This document shows positions 34,809 to 43,765 of a stretch of 64,000 nt of DNA, piece by piece (the stretch's first letter is position 1; every line of letters begins with the position of its first letter). Source of the DNA: Candidatus Sulfotelmatobacter sp. (GTDB taxonomy: Bacteria; Acidobacteriota; Terriglobia; Terriglobales; Acidobacteriaceae); contig DASYBM010000001.1 in NCBI GenBank assembly GCA_036500765.1, forward strand, positions 124,001-188,000. Direction: 5' to 3'. A model generated the notes under the pieces. It ran no database searches and was not told the origin of the DNA. It saw only the letters and a list, made by a program, of their open reading frames with translations. Made by a program: the position numbers and the translations under genes.

Positions 34809-36434
34809 ATGAATAAGAATCTTCTCTACAAGCTCGCATTCATCGTCGGCACGATGCTCTTTTTCCTGTTCGGAATTTTCGGGATTCCGAAAAGTCTCTC
34901 GGGCCAGGGGCTGCTCACGGCGCTGACCGACCACATTCATCTCGGCCTCGATCTGAAGGGTGGGACGCACCTGATTTTGCAGGTTCAGGTCAATGAAGCG
35001 GTGAATGTGGTAGCGCAGAATGCCATCGAGACTCTCAAAGATCAGATGCGCAAGCAGAAGATCGACTACACCGACATTACTCAGCCCGACCCGCAGAACA
35101 ATCCCGACCACATTGTGATCAAAGGGGTGCAGCCGCAATCGCGCACGGACCTGATGAACATTGTGCGCGATCGGCTGCCGGAGTATGACATTACGGGCGG
35201 TGCGGACAACATCTGGAACCTGGCGATGCGGCCTTCCAATCTTGTCGACCTGAAAAATAAGGCGGTCTCGCAGGCGATTGACACCATCCGCAACCGCATT
35301 GACGCCCTCGGCGTGAGCGAGCCGACAATTCAAGAACACGGTCTGGGCGACTACCAGATTCTGGTCCAACTGCCGGGCGTAGACGATCCCGGGCGCGTGA
35401 AGGACATCATGCAGTCGACCGCCATGCTTGAGATCAAGCAGATGATTGATGGGCCTTATCCCAGTCAAGAGGCGGCTCTACAGGCGAAGGGCGGAATCGT
35501 ACCGGCAGATTCGATGTTAATGAGCGGACAGTGCGCCAGCGGCAGCACGGAGCCGACGTGGTGTTTCGTCTCGCGGATTTCGGCAGTCAGCGGCAAGGAT
35601 CTGCGCAGCGCGGACCAATCGACCGACCAGAATGGGCAGCCCAGCGTGAGTTTCTCACTGACCGGTGAAGGCGGACAGCGATTCTACAGTTTCACCTCTG
35701 CCCACGTCGGCGACAATCTGGCGGTGGTGCTCGACAATAAAGTGATGGAAGTCGCCAGCATTAAAGAGCCGATCCGCGATCAGGGCTCGATCAGCGGCGG
35801 CCGCATGACGGAGCAGCAGGCCAAGGATCTCTCCATGGTCCTGCGTTCGGGCGCGCTGCCGGCGAGCATCAAGTACCTGGAAGAGCGCACAGTCGGGCCA
35901 TCGCTCGGCGCGGACTCGATTCGTTCGGGCGTGCGGGCGGCGGTTGTCGGCATGGTGGCGGTATTGATCTTCATGCTGATCTACTACCGCGGGGCCGGCA
36001 TTAATGCCGACCTGGCGCTGATCTTTAACCTCATCATTTTATTGGGGTTTCTGGGATGGTCGACGATGGCGGGAGTCAATGTTGCTCTGACTTTGCCGGG
36101 AATCGCGGGAGTGATTCTGACGGTCGGCATGGGCGTGGACTCCAATGTACTGATTTTTGAGCGCATTCGAGAAGAGTTGCGCAATGGCAAAACGCCGCCC
36201 TCGGCGGTGGATCAAGGGTTCAGTCACGCCTGGATCACCATCGTGGATACGCACGTCACGACCATCGTTTCGGCCGCAATTTTATTCATCTTTGGTACGG
36301 GCCCGGTAAAAGGCTTTGCCACTACGCTCACCTTCGGCTTGCTGGCGAACCTGTTTACGGCGGTGTTTGTGTCGCGCACCATCTTCGACTGGGTCTTGAG
36401 CCGGAAGCAGCGCGGGGAAGCGTTGAGCATTTAG
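34809..36434 (+). CDS. secD: protein translocase subunit SecD
   Basis: 541 residues with the six-helix RND-like layout. DLKGGTHLILQVQVNEAV marks the first periplasmic segment; the large P1 head follows; the transmembrane domain has the D-G-GVDSNVLIFERIREEL motif whose Asp is needed for proton-driven movement. SecD with SecF pulls exported proteins out of SecYEG using the proton gradient. The start ATG at 34809 has only a poor ribosome-binding site; coupling to yajC is possible. Confidence 0.96.
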   Translation: MNKNLLYKLAFIVGTMLFFLFGIFGIPKSLSGQGLLTALTDHIHLGLDLKGGTHLILQVQVNEAVNVVAQNAIETLKDQMRKQKIDYTDITQPDPQNNPDHIVIKGVQPQSRTDLMNIVRDRLPEYDITGGADNIWNLAMRPSNLVDLKNKAVSQAIDTIRNRIDALGVSEPTIQEHGLGDYQILVQLPGVDDPGRVKDIMQSTAMLEIKQMIDGPYPSQEAALQAKGGIVPADSMLMSGQCASGSTEPTWCFVSRISAVSGKDLRSADQSTDQNGQPSVSFSLTGEGGQRFYSFTSAHVGDNLAVVLDNKVMEVASIKEPIRDQGSISGGRMTEQQAKDLSMVLRSGALPASIKYLEERTVGPSLGADSIRSGVRAAVVGMVAVLIFMLIYYRGAGINADLALIFNLIILLGFLGWSTMAGVNVALTLPGIAGVILTVGMGVDSNVLIFERIREELRNGKTPPSAVDQGFSHAWITIVDTHVTTIVSAAILFIFGTGPVKGFATTLTFGLLANLFTAVFVSRTIFDWVLSRKQRGEALSI

Positions 36435-36445
36435 AAGAATCGGGT

Positions 36446-36530
36446 AATTGGGAAATTGAGTAATTTGACAATTGAAAATCAAGGCATCCACACAAAGGTT
36501 TTAATTGCACAATTACTCAATTCCCCAATT
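36446..36530. repeat. AT-rich long inverted repeat between secD and secF
   Basis: The arms 36446-36465 and 36511-36530 match at 19 of 20 positions; inside, after three unpaired bases, CAATTGAAA (36469-36477) pairs with 36499-36507 for nine more. The region is far richer in A and T than the genes. In the secD-secF mRNA it would form a strong hairpin just upstream of the secF ribosome site. No T-run follows, so it need not end transcription. Confidence 0.85.
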
Positions 36531-36578
36531 GCTCAATTCAATTTTACGTCATAGATAGATAAGGGGTTAGATAAACCT

Positions 36579-37763
36579 GTGGAGTTCTTTCGCAATACCA
36601 ACATCGATTTCCTGGGCAAGAAGTGGTATTTTCTCGCATTCTCCCTGATCTTTAGCGTCGCGGGCTTGTTTTCCATGCTGTTCTGGCATCACATTCCGTG
36701 GGGCGTAGACTTCCGTGGAGGAACGCTGGTGTATGTGAAGTTTTCGCATACGCCTGACTTGAACGCGATCCGCGCAGCTTTGGATCGGGCTGGCCTGCAT
36801 GACCCGAAGATTCAGCCTTACGACCGGCCTCAGAATAACGAGGTCTTGATCGATCTCGCCGTACGCGAAACCAACGAGCAGGCGCTCGATCAGGGCAAGG
36901 CGAAGATCATCCAGGCGCTAGAGACTAAAGCTCCGGCGGGCAAGGTCGATTTCAACAACGCCAGTTTCCTGACCATCAAGAACTATCTGCTGGATAAAGA
37001 CCCGCTGCATCTTGGCTCCGACGCGGATCAGAAATACTCCGCCCAGGCCCAGGCTGCGGTCGATTATCGCGACAAAGTGCAGGGTGGAGTTTTGAATTCG
37101 CTCGACCAATTGCAGAGTGCCGCCGGCGTTGACCCAAAGGTGGCGGCTGCGCTGGCGGATGGCTTCTATGTGTCCGATTTTGGGGTTCGCAACGTGGAAA
37201 TCGTCGGTCCCCAGGTTGGCGGGCAGTTGCGCAAACAGGCCGGATTGGCCACTCTTTATTCTCTTCTCGGGATGCTGGTTTACCTCGGCTTCCGGTTTGA
37301 GTGGATTTACGGGGTTGCGGCCGTGGTGACCGTATTTCACGACACTCTCATTACGGTAGGGTTCTTTTCCCTGACGAATACCGACATTTCCCTGACCGTG
37401 ATCGCGGCCATTCTCACCCTGATTGGTTACTCTAATAACGACACGATCGTGGTATTTGACCGCATCCGGGAAAACATTAAACTCATGCGGCGGGAGAAAC
37501 TGTCGGAGATCGTAAATCGGAGCATTAATCAAACTCTGAGCAGAACGATCTTGACAGCGGGCCTTACCTTCCTTACTGTTCTTGCTCTCTTTTTGTTCGG
37601 GGGCGAGGTGCTCCGTGGGTTCAGTCTCGCTCTGGTGATTGGCATTCTGATCGGAACGTATTCTTCGATTGCGATTGCCGCCCCGATTCTGGTCGCCTAC
37701 CAGGATTGGCGGATTGAGAAAGGCAAACGTCCGGCCACGGCCTTGGCGGGCAAGGCTAGGTAA
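36579..37763 (+). CDS. secF: protein translocase subunit SecF
   Basis: 394 residues from GTG at 36579, preceded at twelve bases by AAGGGG. VDFRGGTLVYVKF, the first-periplasmic motif, and GYSNNDTIVVFDRIREN, the membrane motif with the conserved Asp, identify SecF. It is longer than E. coli SecF (323), with an extended periplasmic part (residues ~95-200), a trait of some other phyla too. Partner of the preceding SecD; the two are separated by the inverted repeat. Confidence 0.95.
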   Translation: MEFFRNTNIDFLGKKWYFLAFSLIFSVAGLFSMLFWHHIPWGVDFRGGTLVYVKFSHTPDLNAIRAALDRAGLHDPKIQPYDRPQNNEVLIDLAVRETNEQALDQGKAKIIQALETKAPAGKVDFNNASFLTIKNYLLDKDPLHLGSDADQKYSAQAQAAVDYRDKVQGGVLNSLDQLQSAAGVDPKVAAALADGFYVSDFGVRNVEIVGPQVGGQLRKQAGLATLYSLLGMLVYLGFRFEWIYGVAAVVTVFHDTLITVGFFSLTNTDISLTVIAAILTLIGYSNNDTIVVFDRIRENIKLMRREKLSEIVNRSINQTLSRTILTAGLTFLTVLALFLFGGEVLRGFSLALVIGILIGTYSSIAIAAPILVAYQDWRIEKGKRPATALAGKAR

Positions 37764-37945
37764 GTTACCTGATGGCATGGTCGCAACAATTGCGTTAGGC
37801 CTTGTTATGTATGGACTTAAACGGAGTTGTTCGAGGCGTCTCAGGGCGCTGAGATCGACCGCCGGACGGGCAAAGAAACTGGGAGCAAAGGGGAGATGGC
37901 CGGTGTCTAAATGTCCGTAGGGGTATGAAGTAAGGGGGAAATACC

Positions 37946-38683
37946 ATGTTTGAAGACAGCCTTATCGAATCGGGCGGTAAGCTTAAAACGAAGCGGGGAT
38001 GGACATCGTTGGTTTCGTTCATCCTTCAGTTGATGATCATCGGCGTGATGGTTCTGATCCCGCTGATTTTCACGGAAGCCTTACCCAAAGGCACATCGAT
38101 GTTCATGCTGGTGGCCCCCCCACCGCCGCCACCACCGCCGCCACCGCCAGCCGCTGCGGTCGTCCATGTGAGGCAGGTTCAGACCGATATCGTGAACGGC
38201 GAACTGCGCACGCCTACCAAGATTCCACAAAAAATAAAGATGATCCAGGAAGACGAAGCTCCGCCGCAAATGGCAACGACTGGCGTCGTGGGCGGCGTTC
38301 CGGGCGGCGTCCCGGGTGGATCGATGGGCGGCGTGATCGGCAGCGTGCTTAGCTCGGTACCAGTCGCAGCCCCGAAGATGGCCGCTCCAACACGTGTGCG
38401 CGTTTCGTCCGGCGTTTCGACGGGCTTACTGGTCCGCAAGGTCCCGCCGACGTACCCTCCGCTCGCCCGCCAGGCCCGCATTCAGGGTGTTGTGGTGCTT
38501 CAGGCGCAGATCAGCAAAGAGGGCAACATCGAAAACCTGCAGTTGATCAGCGGGCATCCAATGCTGGCTCCGGCCGCGATCGAGGCGGTGAAGCAGTGGA
38601 AGTACAAACCATATCTGCTGAATGGTGAGCCGGTCGAAGTCGACACGCAGGTGCAGGTAAACTTTACCCTCGCCGGGGGCTAG
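37946..38683 (+). CDS. TonB-family energy transducer
   Basis: 245 residues. One membrane helix at 22-43 (LVSFILQLMIIGVMVLIPLI), then a proline run (PPPPPPPPPPP at 58-67) spanning the periplasm, a Gly-rich part (VVGGVPGGVPGGSMGGVIG) and the TonB C-terminal domain: PPTYPPLARQARIQGVVVL, ISKEGNIENLQLISGHPML, AAIEAVKQWKYKPYLLNGEP. It transmits proton-motive energy from ExbBD to outer-membrane receptors. The exbB and two exbD genes follow downstream. Confidence 0.93.
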   Translation: MFEDSLIESGGKLKTKRGWTSLVSFILQLMIIGVMVLIPLIFTEALPKGTSMFMLVAPPPPPPPPPPPAAAVVHVRQVQTDIVNGELRTPTKIPQKIKMIQEDEAPPQMATTGVVGGVPGGVPGGSMGGVIGSVLSSVPVAAPKMAAPTRVRVSSGVSTGLLVRKVPPTYPPLARQARIQGVVVLQAQISKEGNIENLQLISGHPMLAPAAIEAVKQWKYKPYLLNGEPVEVDTQVQVNFTLAGG

Positions 38684-39039
38684 ACTCCGAGCGCGACACG
38701 GTTCGCTATGTGGTCGTAGCAGCGTGCAAGTATGCATGACCCTCCCCTTCCCACCTTAATTCCCGGTGGCCGGGAGGGGCTTTTCAAAGCCTGAGCATGG
38801 CTGCCATACCCGTAAGATCCTTGCGCGGGTATTGCTGGCCGGTCTTGCTTGTGCGGCAAAGCTTGTGCGGCTGAACGTGCGTAGCGTAAGATGTGCGGCG
38901 CGAGCCGCGTACTCCGTCGCCAAACTCAATTCCTTAGGCGGCGATAGTTACCGCAGAGCGCATCATAAGTAATTCGAATTGGCGGTGGAGTCCGGTGTCT
39001 AAGTAACAGTACAGAGTTCCGAGGAGGGAAAAGCAACTC
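38684..39039 (+). terminator. tonB-exbB spacer with terminator-like hairpin
   Basis: 356 bases without a gene. CCTCCC (38741-38746) and GGGAGG (38772-38777), with an inner CCACC/GGTGG, make a GC-rich hairpin followed by CTTTT (38781-38784). Further on, GCTTGTGCGGC occurs twice in 25 bases. A GAGGAGGGAAAAGCAACTC ribosome site precedes exbB. So exbB may have its own promoter, although none stands out. Confidence 0.5.
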
Positions 39040-39804
39040 ATGTTCGCAACTCACGTAGCAGGAGCAATTCTCAGCAACGTTCACGTCGCAGCCACCTGGG
39101 TCGTCCAGGAAGGCGGCGGCGCCATGGCGACCGATCCCTTGGGCCTGTGGAAGGCAATGGGATGGGTGGCGAGAACCGTAGTGATCATACTTTTCATCAT
39201 GTCGGGGTGGTCGATCGGCGTGATGATCGACCGCTGGATGGCCTATAGCGCGGCCCGCAAACAGTCGCGCGCTTTCGCTCCGGCTGTGGCAGGCGCTCTG
39301 CGTGACGGCCGCATCGACGAAGCCATCAAGGTTGCCGAGCGCAACAAGAAGAGCCATCTGGCCAAGGTTGTCACCGCCGGCCTGATGGAATTCAAGGCTC
39401 ACCAGGATTCGCCGGGGGCAATCCCGGGCGAAACCATCGAAGCCTCGAAGCGCGCTCTGGAACGCACCGAAGCCATCGTCCACGCCGAACTGAAGCGCGG
39501 ATTGGGCGGCCTCGCCACCATCGGTTCGACTGCTCCCTTCGTGGGACTGTTCGGAACGGTGATGGGCATTCTGAATGCCTTCATCGGCATCAACAACTCG
39601 AAAGCCACCGGCTTGGCCGCTGTCGCCGGCGGTATTGCCGAGGCATTGGTTACGACGGCCATCGGGCTCCTCGTCGCCATCCCTGCCGTCATGATGTTCA
39701 ACTATCTAACTGGTCGCGTGGAAGCATTCGATGTGGAGATGGACAATTCCTCCTCCGAACTGATCGACTACTTCCTGAAGAAGCGCGGCGACGTACGACG
39801 GTAA
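39040..39804 (+). CDS. exbB: MotA/TolQ/ExbB proton-channel family protein
   Basis: 254 residues. The first helix (TVVIILFIMSGWSIGVMID) follows an N-terminal extension; helices two and three are LGGLATIGSTAPFVGLFGTV and GGIAEALVTTAIGLLVAIPA, with the invariant TAPFVGLFGTV and the conserved Thr residues. With ExbD it forms the proton channel that energises TonB. Next to tonB and two exbD genes, so ExbB rather than TolQ or MotA, although this is by context. The start is fixed by GAGGAGGG. Confidence 0.9.
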   Translation: MFATHVAGAILSNVHVAATWVVQEGGGAMATDPLGLWKAMGWVARTVVIILFIMSGWSIGVMIDRWMAYSAARKQSRAFAPAVAGALRDGRIDEAIKVAERNKKSHLAKVVTAGLMEFKAHQDSPGAIPGETIEASKRALERTEAIVHAELKRGLGGLATIGSTAPFVGLFGTVMGILNAFIGINNSKATGLAAVAGGIAEALVTTAIGLLVAIPAVMMFNYLTGRVEAFDVEMDNSSSELIDYFLKKRGDVRR

Positions 39805-39806
39805 AT

Positions 39807-39843
39807 CCCCACTTCTCGCGCCAAGGACACGCGAGAAATGGGG
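39807..39843. repeat. extragenic hairpin, second copy of the CCCCACTTCTCGC family
   Basis: CCCCACTTCTCGCG (39807-39820) and CGCGAGAAATGGGG (39830-39843) pair with one mismatch, with GCACCCGC after, as at 28459-28491. It is just after the exbB stop, inside the exbB-exbD spacer. Confidence 0.8.
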
Positions 39844-39966
39844 CACCCGCAATTGAGTTGCTTGTCCGGCGCTGGACTGGTTCCGGCGCCGGGCCTTCCC
39901 AACTTGAGGCGGAATGCTTTTCAGCCGCGGTGGCTGGAAGTCACGGCGGCGGAGTCCAGGAGAGTT

Positions 39967-40428
39967 ATGGCACTTGCAAAACGGAACGAGGGAGCCAAGG
40001 TAAGCTCCGACATCAACGTCACGCCGATGGTGGACGTGATGCTGGTTCTACTGATCATCTTTATGGTGGTCACGCCCATGTTGCAGAAGGGCGTGAGCGT
40101 GGATATGGCTAAAGTGGACAATCCGATTCCGATGGAAGATGCGGATAAGGAAGACGCGCTTTTGGTTTCCATTACGCGTGACGGCAAGGTGTATTTCGGC
40201 ACGGAGCAGATTACGACCGACAACTTGACCACCAAAGTAAAGGACCGCCTCGCAAGCAAGCAAAATAAAACGGTGTACGTGAAAGCTGACATGCGGACGC
40301 GCTACGGCGGCGTGGTGCAGGTCGTAGACAGCGTGCGTGCGGCCGGAGTCGATGATCTCGGCTTGCTGACCGAACAGAGAAAAACCGGGACCACACCCCC
40401 GCCACCTCCGGCTACGCCCGGGCAATAG
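39967..40428 (+). CDS. exbD: ExbD/TolR biopolymer transport protein (first copy)
   Basis: About 153 residues from the ATG at 39967 (MALAKRNEGAKVSSDINVTP); the longer frame from 39838 covers the hairpin spacer. The INVTPMVDVMLVLLIIFMVVTP segment carries the membrane helix with the critical Asp (VDVMLVLLIIF). The periplasmic domain includes VSITRDGKVYFGTEQI and VVDSVRAAGVDDLGLLTE. The C-terminus is proline-rich (TGTTPPPPPATPGQ), unlike the second copy. Confidence 0.92.
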   Translation: MALAKRNEGAKVSSDINVTPMVDVMLVLLIIFMVVTPMLQKGVSVDMAKVDNPIPMEDADKEDALLVSITRDGKVYFGTEQITTDNLTTKVKDRLASKQNKTVYVKADMRTRYGGVVQVVDSVRAAGVDDLGLLTEQRKTGTTPPPPPATPGQ

Positions 40429-40446
40429 GTACCCGGGCAATAGGTA
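40417..40446. repeat. 15-bp tandem duplication at the end of exbD
   Basis: CCCGGGCAATAGGTA occurs at 40417-40431 and again at 40432-40446. The first copy contains the TAG stop of exbD (40426-40428). It lengthens the spacer to the second exbD. Confidence 0.95.
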
Positions 40447-40462
40447 AAAGAGGAGAACGACT

Positions 40463-40903
40463 ATGGGAATGGCAGTTGGCCCGAGCGGAGGCCAAAGCGC
40501 AAACATTAACGTCACGCCGCTCATTGACGTACTGCTGGTTCTGCTGATCATCTTTATGGTGATCTCGCCGGTAACCCCCAAGGGTCTGGACGCGCTGGTT
40601 CCGCAGCCGCCTCCGCCCAACGCGCCGAAGAATGTCAACCCCGACCGAACCATCGTCGTGCAGTTGATCGACCGTGGCGCCGGCCAGGAGCCGGGCGTAA
40701 AGATCAACAACGAAGATGCGACCTGGGACAACCTTCAAGGACGGCTGACCGACATTTACAAACAACGCGCGGAAAAGGTGATGTTCGTGAAGGGGGATGA
40801 CGCCATCGCTTTTTCAAACGTCGCCAATGTGATCGATATTGCGCACGCCGCAGGTGTGGACAAGGTCGGTCTAATCACCGCGAAGATCGAAGCGGGCAGC
40901 TGA
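40463..40903 (+). CDS. ExbD/TolR biopolymer transport protein (second copy)
   Basis: 146 residues. The helix INVTPLIDVLLVLLIIFMVI with the key Asp in the I-D-V motif, then VSPVTPKGLDALVPQPPPP. The periplasmic part has VQLIDRGAGQEPGVKINNED and NVIDIAHAAGVDKVGLITA. AAGAGGAG before the ATG is a good ribosome site. Two different ExbD subunits next to one ExbB suggest a heteromeric motor or alternative partners. Confidence 0.9.
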   Translation: MGMAVGPSGGQSANINVTPLIDVLLVLLIIFMVISPVTPKGLDALVPQPPPPNAPKNVNPDRTIVVQLIDRGAGQEPGVKINNEDATWDNLQGRLTDIYKQRAEKVMFVKGDDAIAFSNVANVIDIAHAAGVDKVGLITAKIEAGS

Positions 40904-40941
40904 GTCTCCGTCCGGCAGGCGTGGAGCAGCATTTTGTAGTC

Positions 40942-40986
40942 GGCCCACCGCACAGAAGCGTCGCTGCTTGCGTGCGGTTGTGGGCC
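40942..40986. terminator. hairpin after the second exbD
   Basis: GGCCCACCGCAC (40942-40953) pairs with GTGCGG...TGGGCC (40972-40986) with a three-base bulge, and AAGC/GCTT can pair inside. No T-run. It is in the 222-base spacer before the TPR lipoprotein and probably marks the end of the tonB-exb unit or is a repeat. Confidence 0.45.
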
Positions 40987-41125
40987 GTGGCTCGTCGCGC
41001 CCGTGCCGTCTCTCGGTCAAACTGAGTCGGTCAACCATGTCCGTCAACCGCGCCGATTTAAACTGCGCTTGTCAAATCGATGTCTCTGGGCCTAGGATGC
41101 TCTGTCGAGGGAGACTTACACGGCG

Positions 41126-41968
41126 ATGAATAAGAACGTAAAGCTGATTACGCTGGCGGCTGTAGCGCTGGCGCTCTTCTCCTCTGTAGGATGCAACAAG
41201 CTGCGGGCCCGCGACCAATTGAACAAGGGCGTGGAATCTTTCAAGAACAACCATTTCGAGCAGGCCATCGACCACTTCCAGCAGGCCGTGCAATATGATC
41301 CGACCCTGATTAACGCTCGAATGTATCTGGCCACGGCTTTTGTTTCGCAATACATCCCGCAGGTCGACTCGCCGGACAATCTGCGCACGGCCCAGCAAGC
41401 TATCGACGAGTTCCAAAAAGTGTTGGACATGAACGCGAGCCGAGATCAAAGAGTTAACGCCGCCAAGGGCATCGCGTCGCTTTACTACAACATGAAAAAG
41501 TTCGACGAGGCCAAGAAATACAACCGCATGGTCTCTGAGTTGGACCCGAACGATCCCGATCCTTATTACTCAATTGGAGTCATCGACTGGGCGATGTGCT
41601 ACCAGCCGCGCATGGAAGCGCGCGCGAACCTGGGCATGAAGCCGGAAGAGAGCCTGAATCCGAAGAACAAAGATCAGAAGAAGGTCTGCGAGGAGTTGAA
41701 GGCAAAGAACGGGCCTGCCATTTCGGAGGGAATCGACAATCTCAACAAGGCAATCCAGCTTCGTCCCGACTACGATGACGCTATGGCTTACCTGAACCTG
41801 ATGTATCGCGAAAAGGCCGACGTGGAATGCGACGATCTGGCCGCGCGCGCCGAAGACCTGAAAACGGCGGACCATTGGGTGGACGAAACTCTGAAGAAAA
41901 AGAAAGAAAAAGCCGACAAGGCAGCGCAACAGGCTGGCGGTGGAATTACGGTGGATCAGCCGAAATAA
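41126..41968 (+). CDS. TPR-repeat lipoprotein
   Basis: 280 residues. The signal peptide VKLITLAAVALALFSSVGC ends in a lipobox, so Cys at about position 23 is lipidated and the protein is tethered to a membrane. The TPR helices include LNKGVESFKNNHFEQAIDHF, LYYNMKKFDEAKKYNRMVS and LNKAIQLRPDYDDAMAYLNL. The end is Lys-rich (KKKKEKADKAAQQAGGG). It follows the exb genes and is convergent with the glycosyltransferase; it might support envelope assembly. Confidence 0.88.
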   Translation: MNKNVKLITLAAVALALFSSVGCNKLRARDQLNKGVESFKNNHFEQAIDHFQQAVQYDPTLINARMYLATAFVSQYIPQVDSPDNLRTAQQAIDEFQKVLDMNASRDQRVNAAKGIASLYYNMKKFDEAKKYNRMVSELDPNDPDPYYSIGVIDWAMCYQPRMEARANLGMKPEESLNPKNKDQKKVCEELKAKNGPAISEGIDNLNKAIQLRPDYDDAMAYLNLMYREKADVECDDLAARAEDLKTADHWVDETLKKKKEKADKAAQQAGGGITVDQPK

Positions 41969-42039
41969 ATCTACTTTATTGCGTCACAAGGCCTCTGGCG
42001 ATCGGTGCGCTGGAGGCTTTTTCATTGGTTGGCAGAGAG

Positions 42040-43680
42040 CTATGGCTTCGAGTAAAGCATCACTTCGACTCGCTTGAACTGCCAGTGCACCATTTTGGGG
42101 TACGATTCGGGCAGGGTGCTCGTCAGCATCACAGTGGTCGCATCGGGCTTGCCAGTGGCGCCGTTGTGCATCAGCACAATCCAAGTCCGAGGATGGACAG
42201 GCGATGCCGTGCGCACCAGGGCGGCGGTCGGCTTACCGGTGAAGTCGCGGTAATCGAGACCTGCGCCGTGGGACGGAAACAAAATCTCGGGGCCTAGTTG
42301 GCGCCTGAAGCTCGGGCTTGCCGTATCCTCACCCGCTCGCAGCGAGCGGTAAAACTCGTAGGGAATACGAGATGCGGCGATGTGGAAGATAATAGCGTCT
42401 CCGGTTTGCGTGTGGTCGAGAATGAAATCAGTCGCGGCCCCGGCAGCGTCACGCTCATCGTCGAAGTCATGGCCATAGACGTAAAAGATCCCTTGCCCGC
42501 AGAGGAGCAGTATTGCGGCCAGCACAATCGTGAGCAGCCACAATCGTCTGAGGCGCGCCAAGCCCGCCGCGACTAGGATCAGAAGGGAAGGTAGACAAAA
42601 GATCATGTAGCGGTCCAGAAATACCGGGCGAGCGAGCGAGAGCAGCGCGGTGAGCGCTACTGGAAAGAACAGCCAGAGCATAAGAAAGCGGCTGCGCCAT
42701 ACCTGGGCAGACAAGGGCTCGGCAGATGGCTCGGGAGATCGCCGTGGCCGAGGGTCGCGGGACCACAGATTCTTTCCGAGTGGCGACACCGCGGCGAGGC
42801 AAGCTAGCGCGAAGATTGCGGCGAGCGGCCAGCGCGTGCTCCCCGACAAGCGCTCGTAAAACCGAAGCAGATCACCCGGGCCAGGCCGTTGAATCCAACG
42901 TATGGGGCCGGCCCCGGTTTTGACCACAAAGATCAGAAGTGGGAGCACGGCCACGCCAATCGTGATCCACGCGCGCCGCAATTGTGCCGGCAACTGAGCC
43001 CTAGATTGATCGGTGCCTGTGGGATCTGCGCCCAGCCAGCGCAAAGCCAGCCAATGCGTGATCAACAACAGCAGAGCATAAAAGTGAGCGTAGACGGCCA
43101 GGATGCTGACGATGACGTAGACCATCCGGTTGCGGCCCGATGGATTGCGGAGAAAAGCAACTAGGAAACCGGAGGATAGCGTCGCCAGCAGCAGGAACAA
43201 AGCGTAGCTGCGTGCTTCCTGAGAGTAGCGAACGCTATAGGCATTGAAGGCGAAGAGCGTGGCGGCGATTAGAGCAATCCGCCGGGCTTTTGGGCGGCAG
43301 GCATAGAGTTGACGCGCCAGCCAATAGATTGCCGGCAGCGTGGCCGCAGATGTCACCACCGAAAGGCTGCGAATGAAGAACTCGCTTTGTCCCGATGGCG
43401 CGCGCACAGTGAGCCAGATCCGCAGCAAAAGGTAATACAGCGACATGTTGGCTTCGCGCCACCACAGCAGGTGCAGGAAGTTGCCCCAACTCAGTCGAGC
43501 GACTTCGACACTAAAACATTCATCAAACCAGAAGGGCTTTTGCGCGAGAAACAGAAACCGTGCGACGGCCCCCACGGCCATTAGCAAAAGAAGGAGGAGC
43601 CAATGAGATGGTTCAGCAGAGTCGGAAGTGGGGGGTGAAGCGTTGGCGTTTCGATTCAGCGCGGCCTTAGGTGAGTGCAT
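42040..43680 (-). CDS. GT39-like membrane glycosyltransferase
   Basis: 546 residues, about ten membrane helices. Near the N-terminus, helix one (WLLLLLLMAVGAVARFLFLA) is followed by FWFDECFSVEVARL, the D-E pair typical of PMT/ArnT-type (GT39/GT83) glycosyltransferases that use polyprenyl-phosphate sugars. The C-terminal periplasmic domain is soluble (HTQTGDAIIFHIAASRIPYE). It is divergent from a GT2 gene, a frequent pairing because GT2 enzymes make the polyprenyl-phosphate sugar donor. Acceptor unknown. Confidence 0.86.
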   Translation of the reverse strand: MHSPKAALNRNANASPPTSDSAEPSHWLLLLLLMAVGAVARFLFLAQKPFWFDECFSVEVARLSWGNFLHLLWWREANMSLYYLLLRIWLTVRAPSGQSEFFIRSLSVVTSAATLPAIYWLARQLYACRPKARRIALIAATLFAFNAYSVRYSQEARSYALFLLLATLSSGFLVAFLRNPSGRNRMVYVIVSILAVYAHFYALLLLITHWLALRWLGADPTGTDQSRAQLPAQLRRAWITIGVAVLPLLIFVVKTGAGPIRWIQRPGPGDLLRFYERLSGSTRWPLAAIFALACLAAVSPLGKNLWSRDPRPRRSPEPSAEPLSAQVWRSRFLMLWLFFPVALTALLSLARPVFLDRYMIFCLPSLLILVAAGLARLRRLWLLTIVLAAILLLCGQGIFYVYGHDFDDERDAAGAATDFILDHTQTGDAIIFHIAASRIPYEFYRSLRAGEDTASPSFRRQLGPEILFPSHGAGLDYRDFTGKPTAALVRTASPVHPRTWIVLMHNGATGKPDATTVMLTSTLPESYPKMVHWQFKRVEVMLYSKP

Positions 43681-43765
43681 GCGGAAACTGGAGCAGGCTC
43701 GATCCAGATGATACTATGCTAGAAAATCCCAGATTTTGCGCGTATTTTCGACTGAGGACGACCCT

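Noticed and set aside
34371-35468. 365-codon frame on the minus strand
   Set aside because: It covers yajC and secD in the opposite direction and has no domain; secD is certain.
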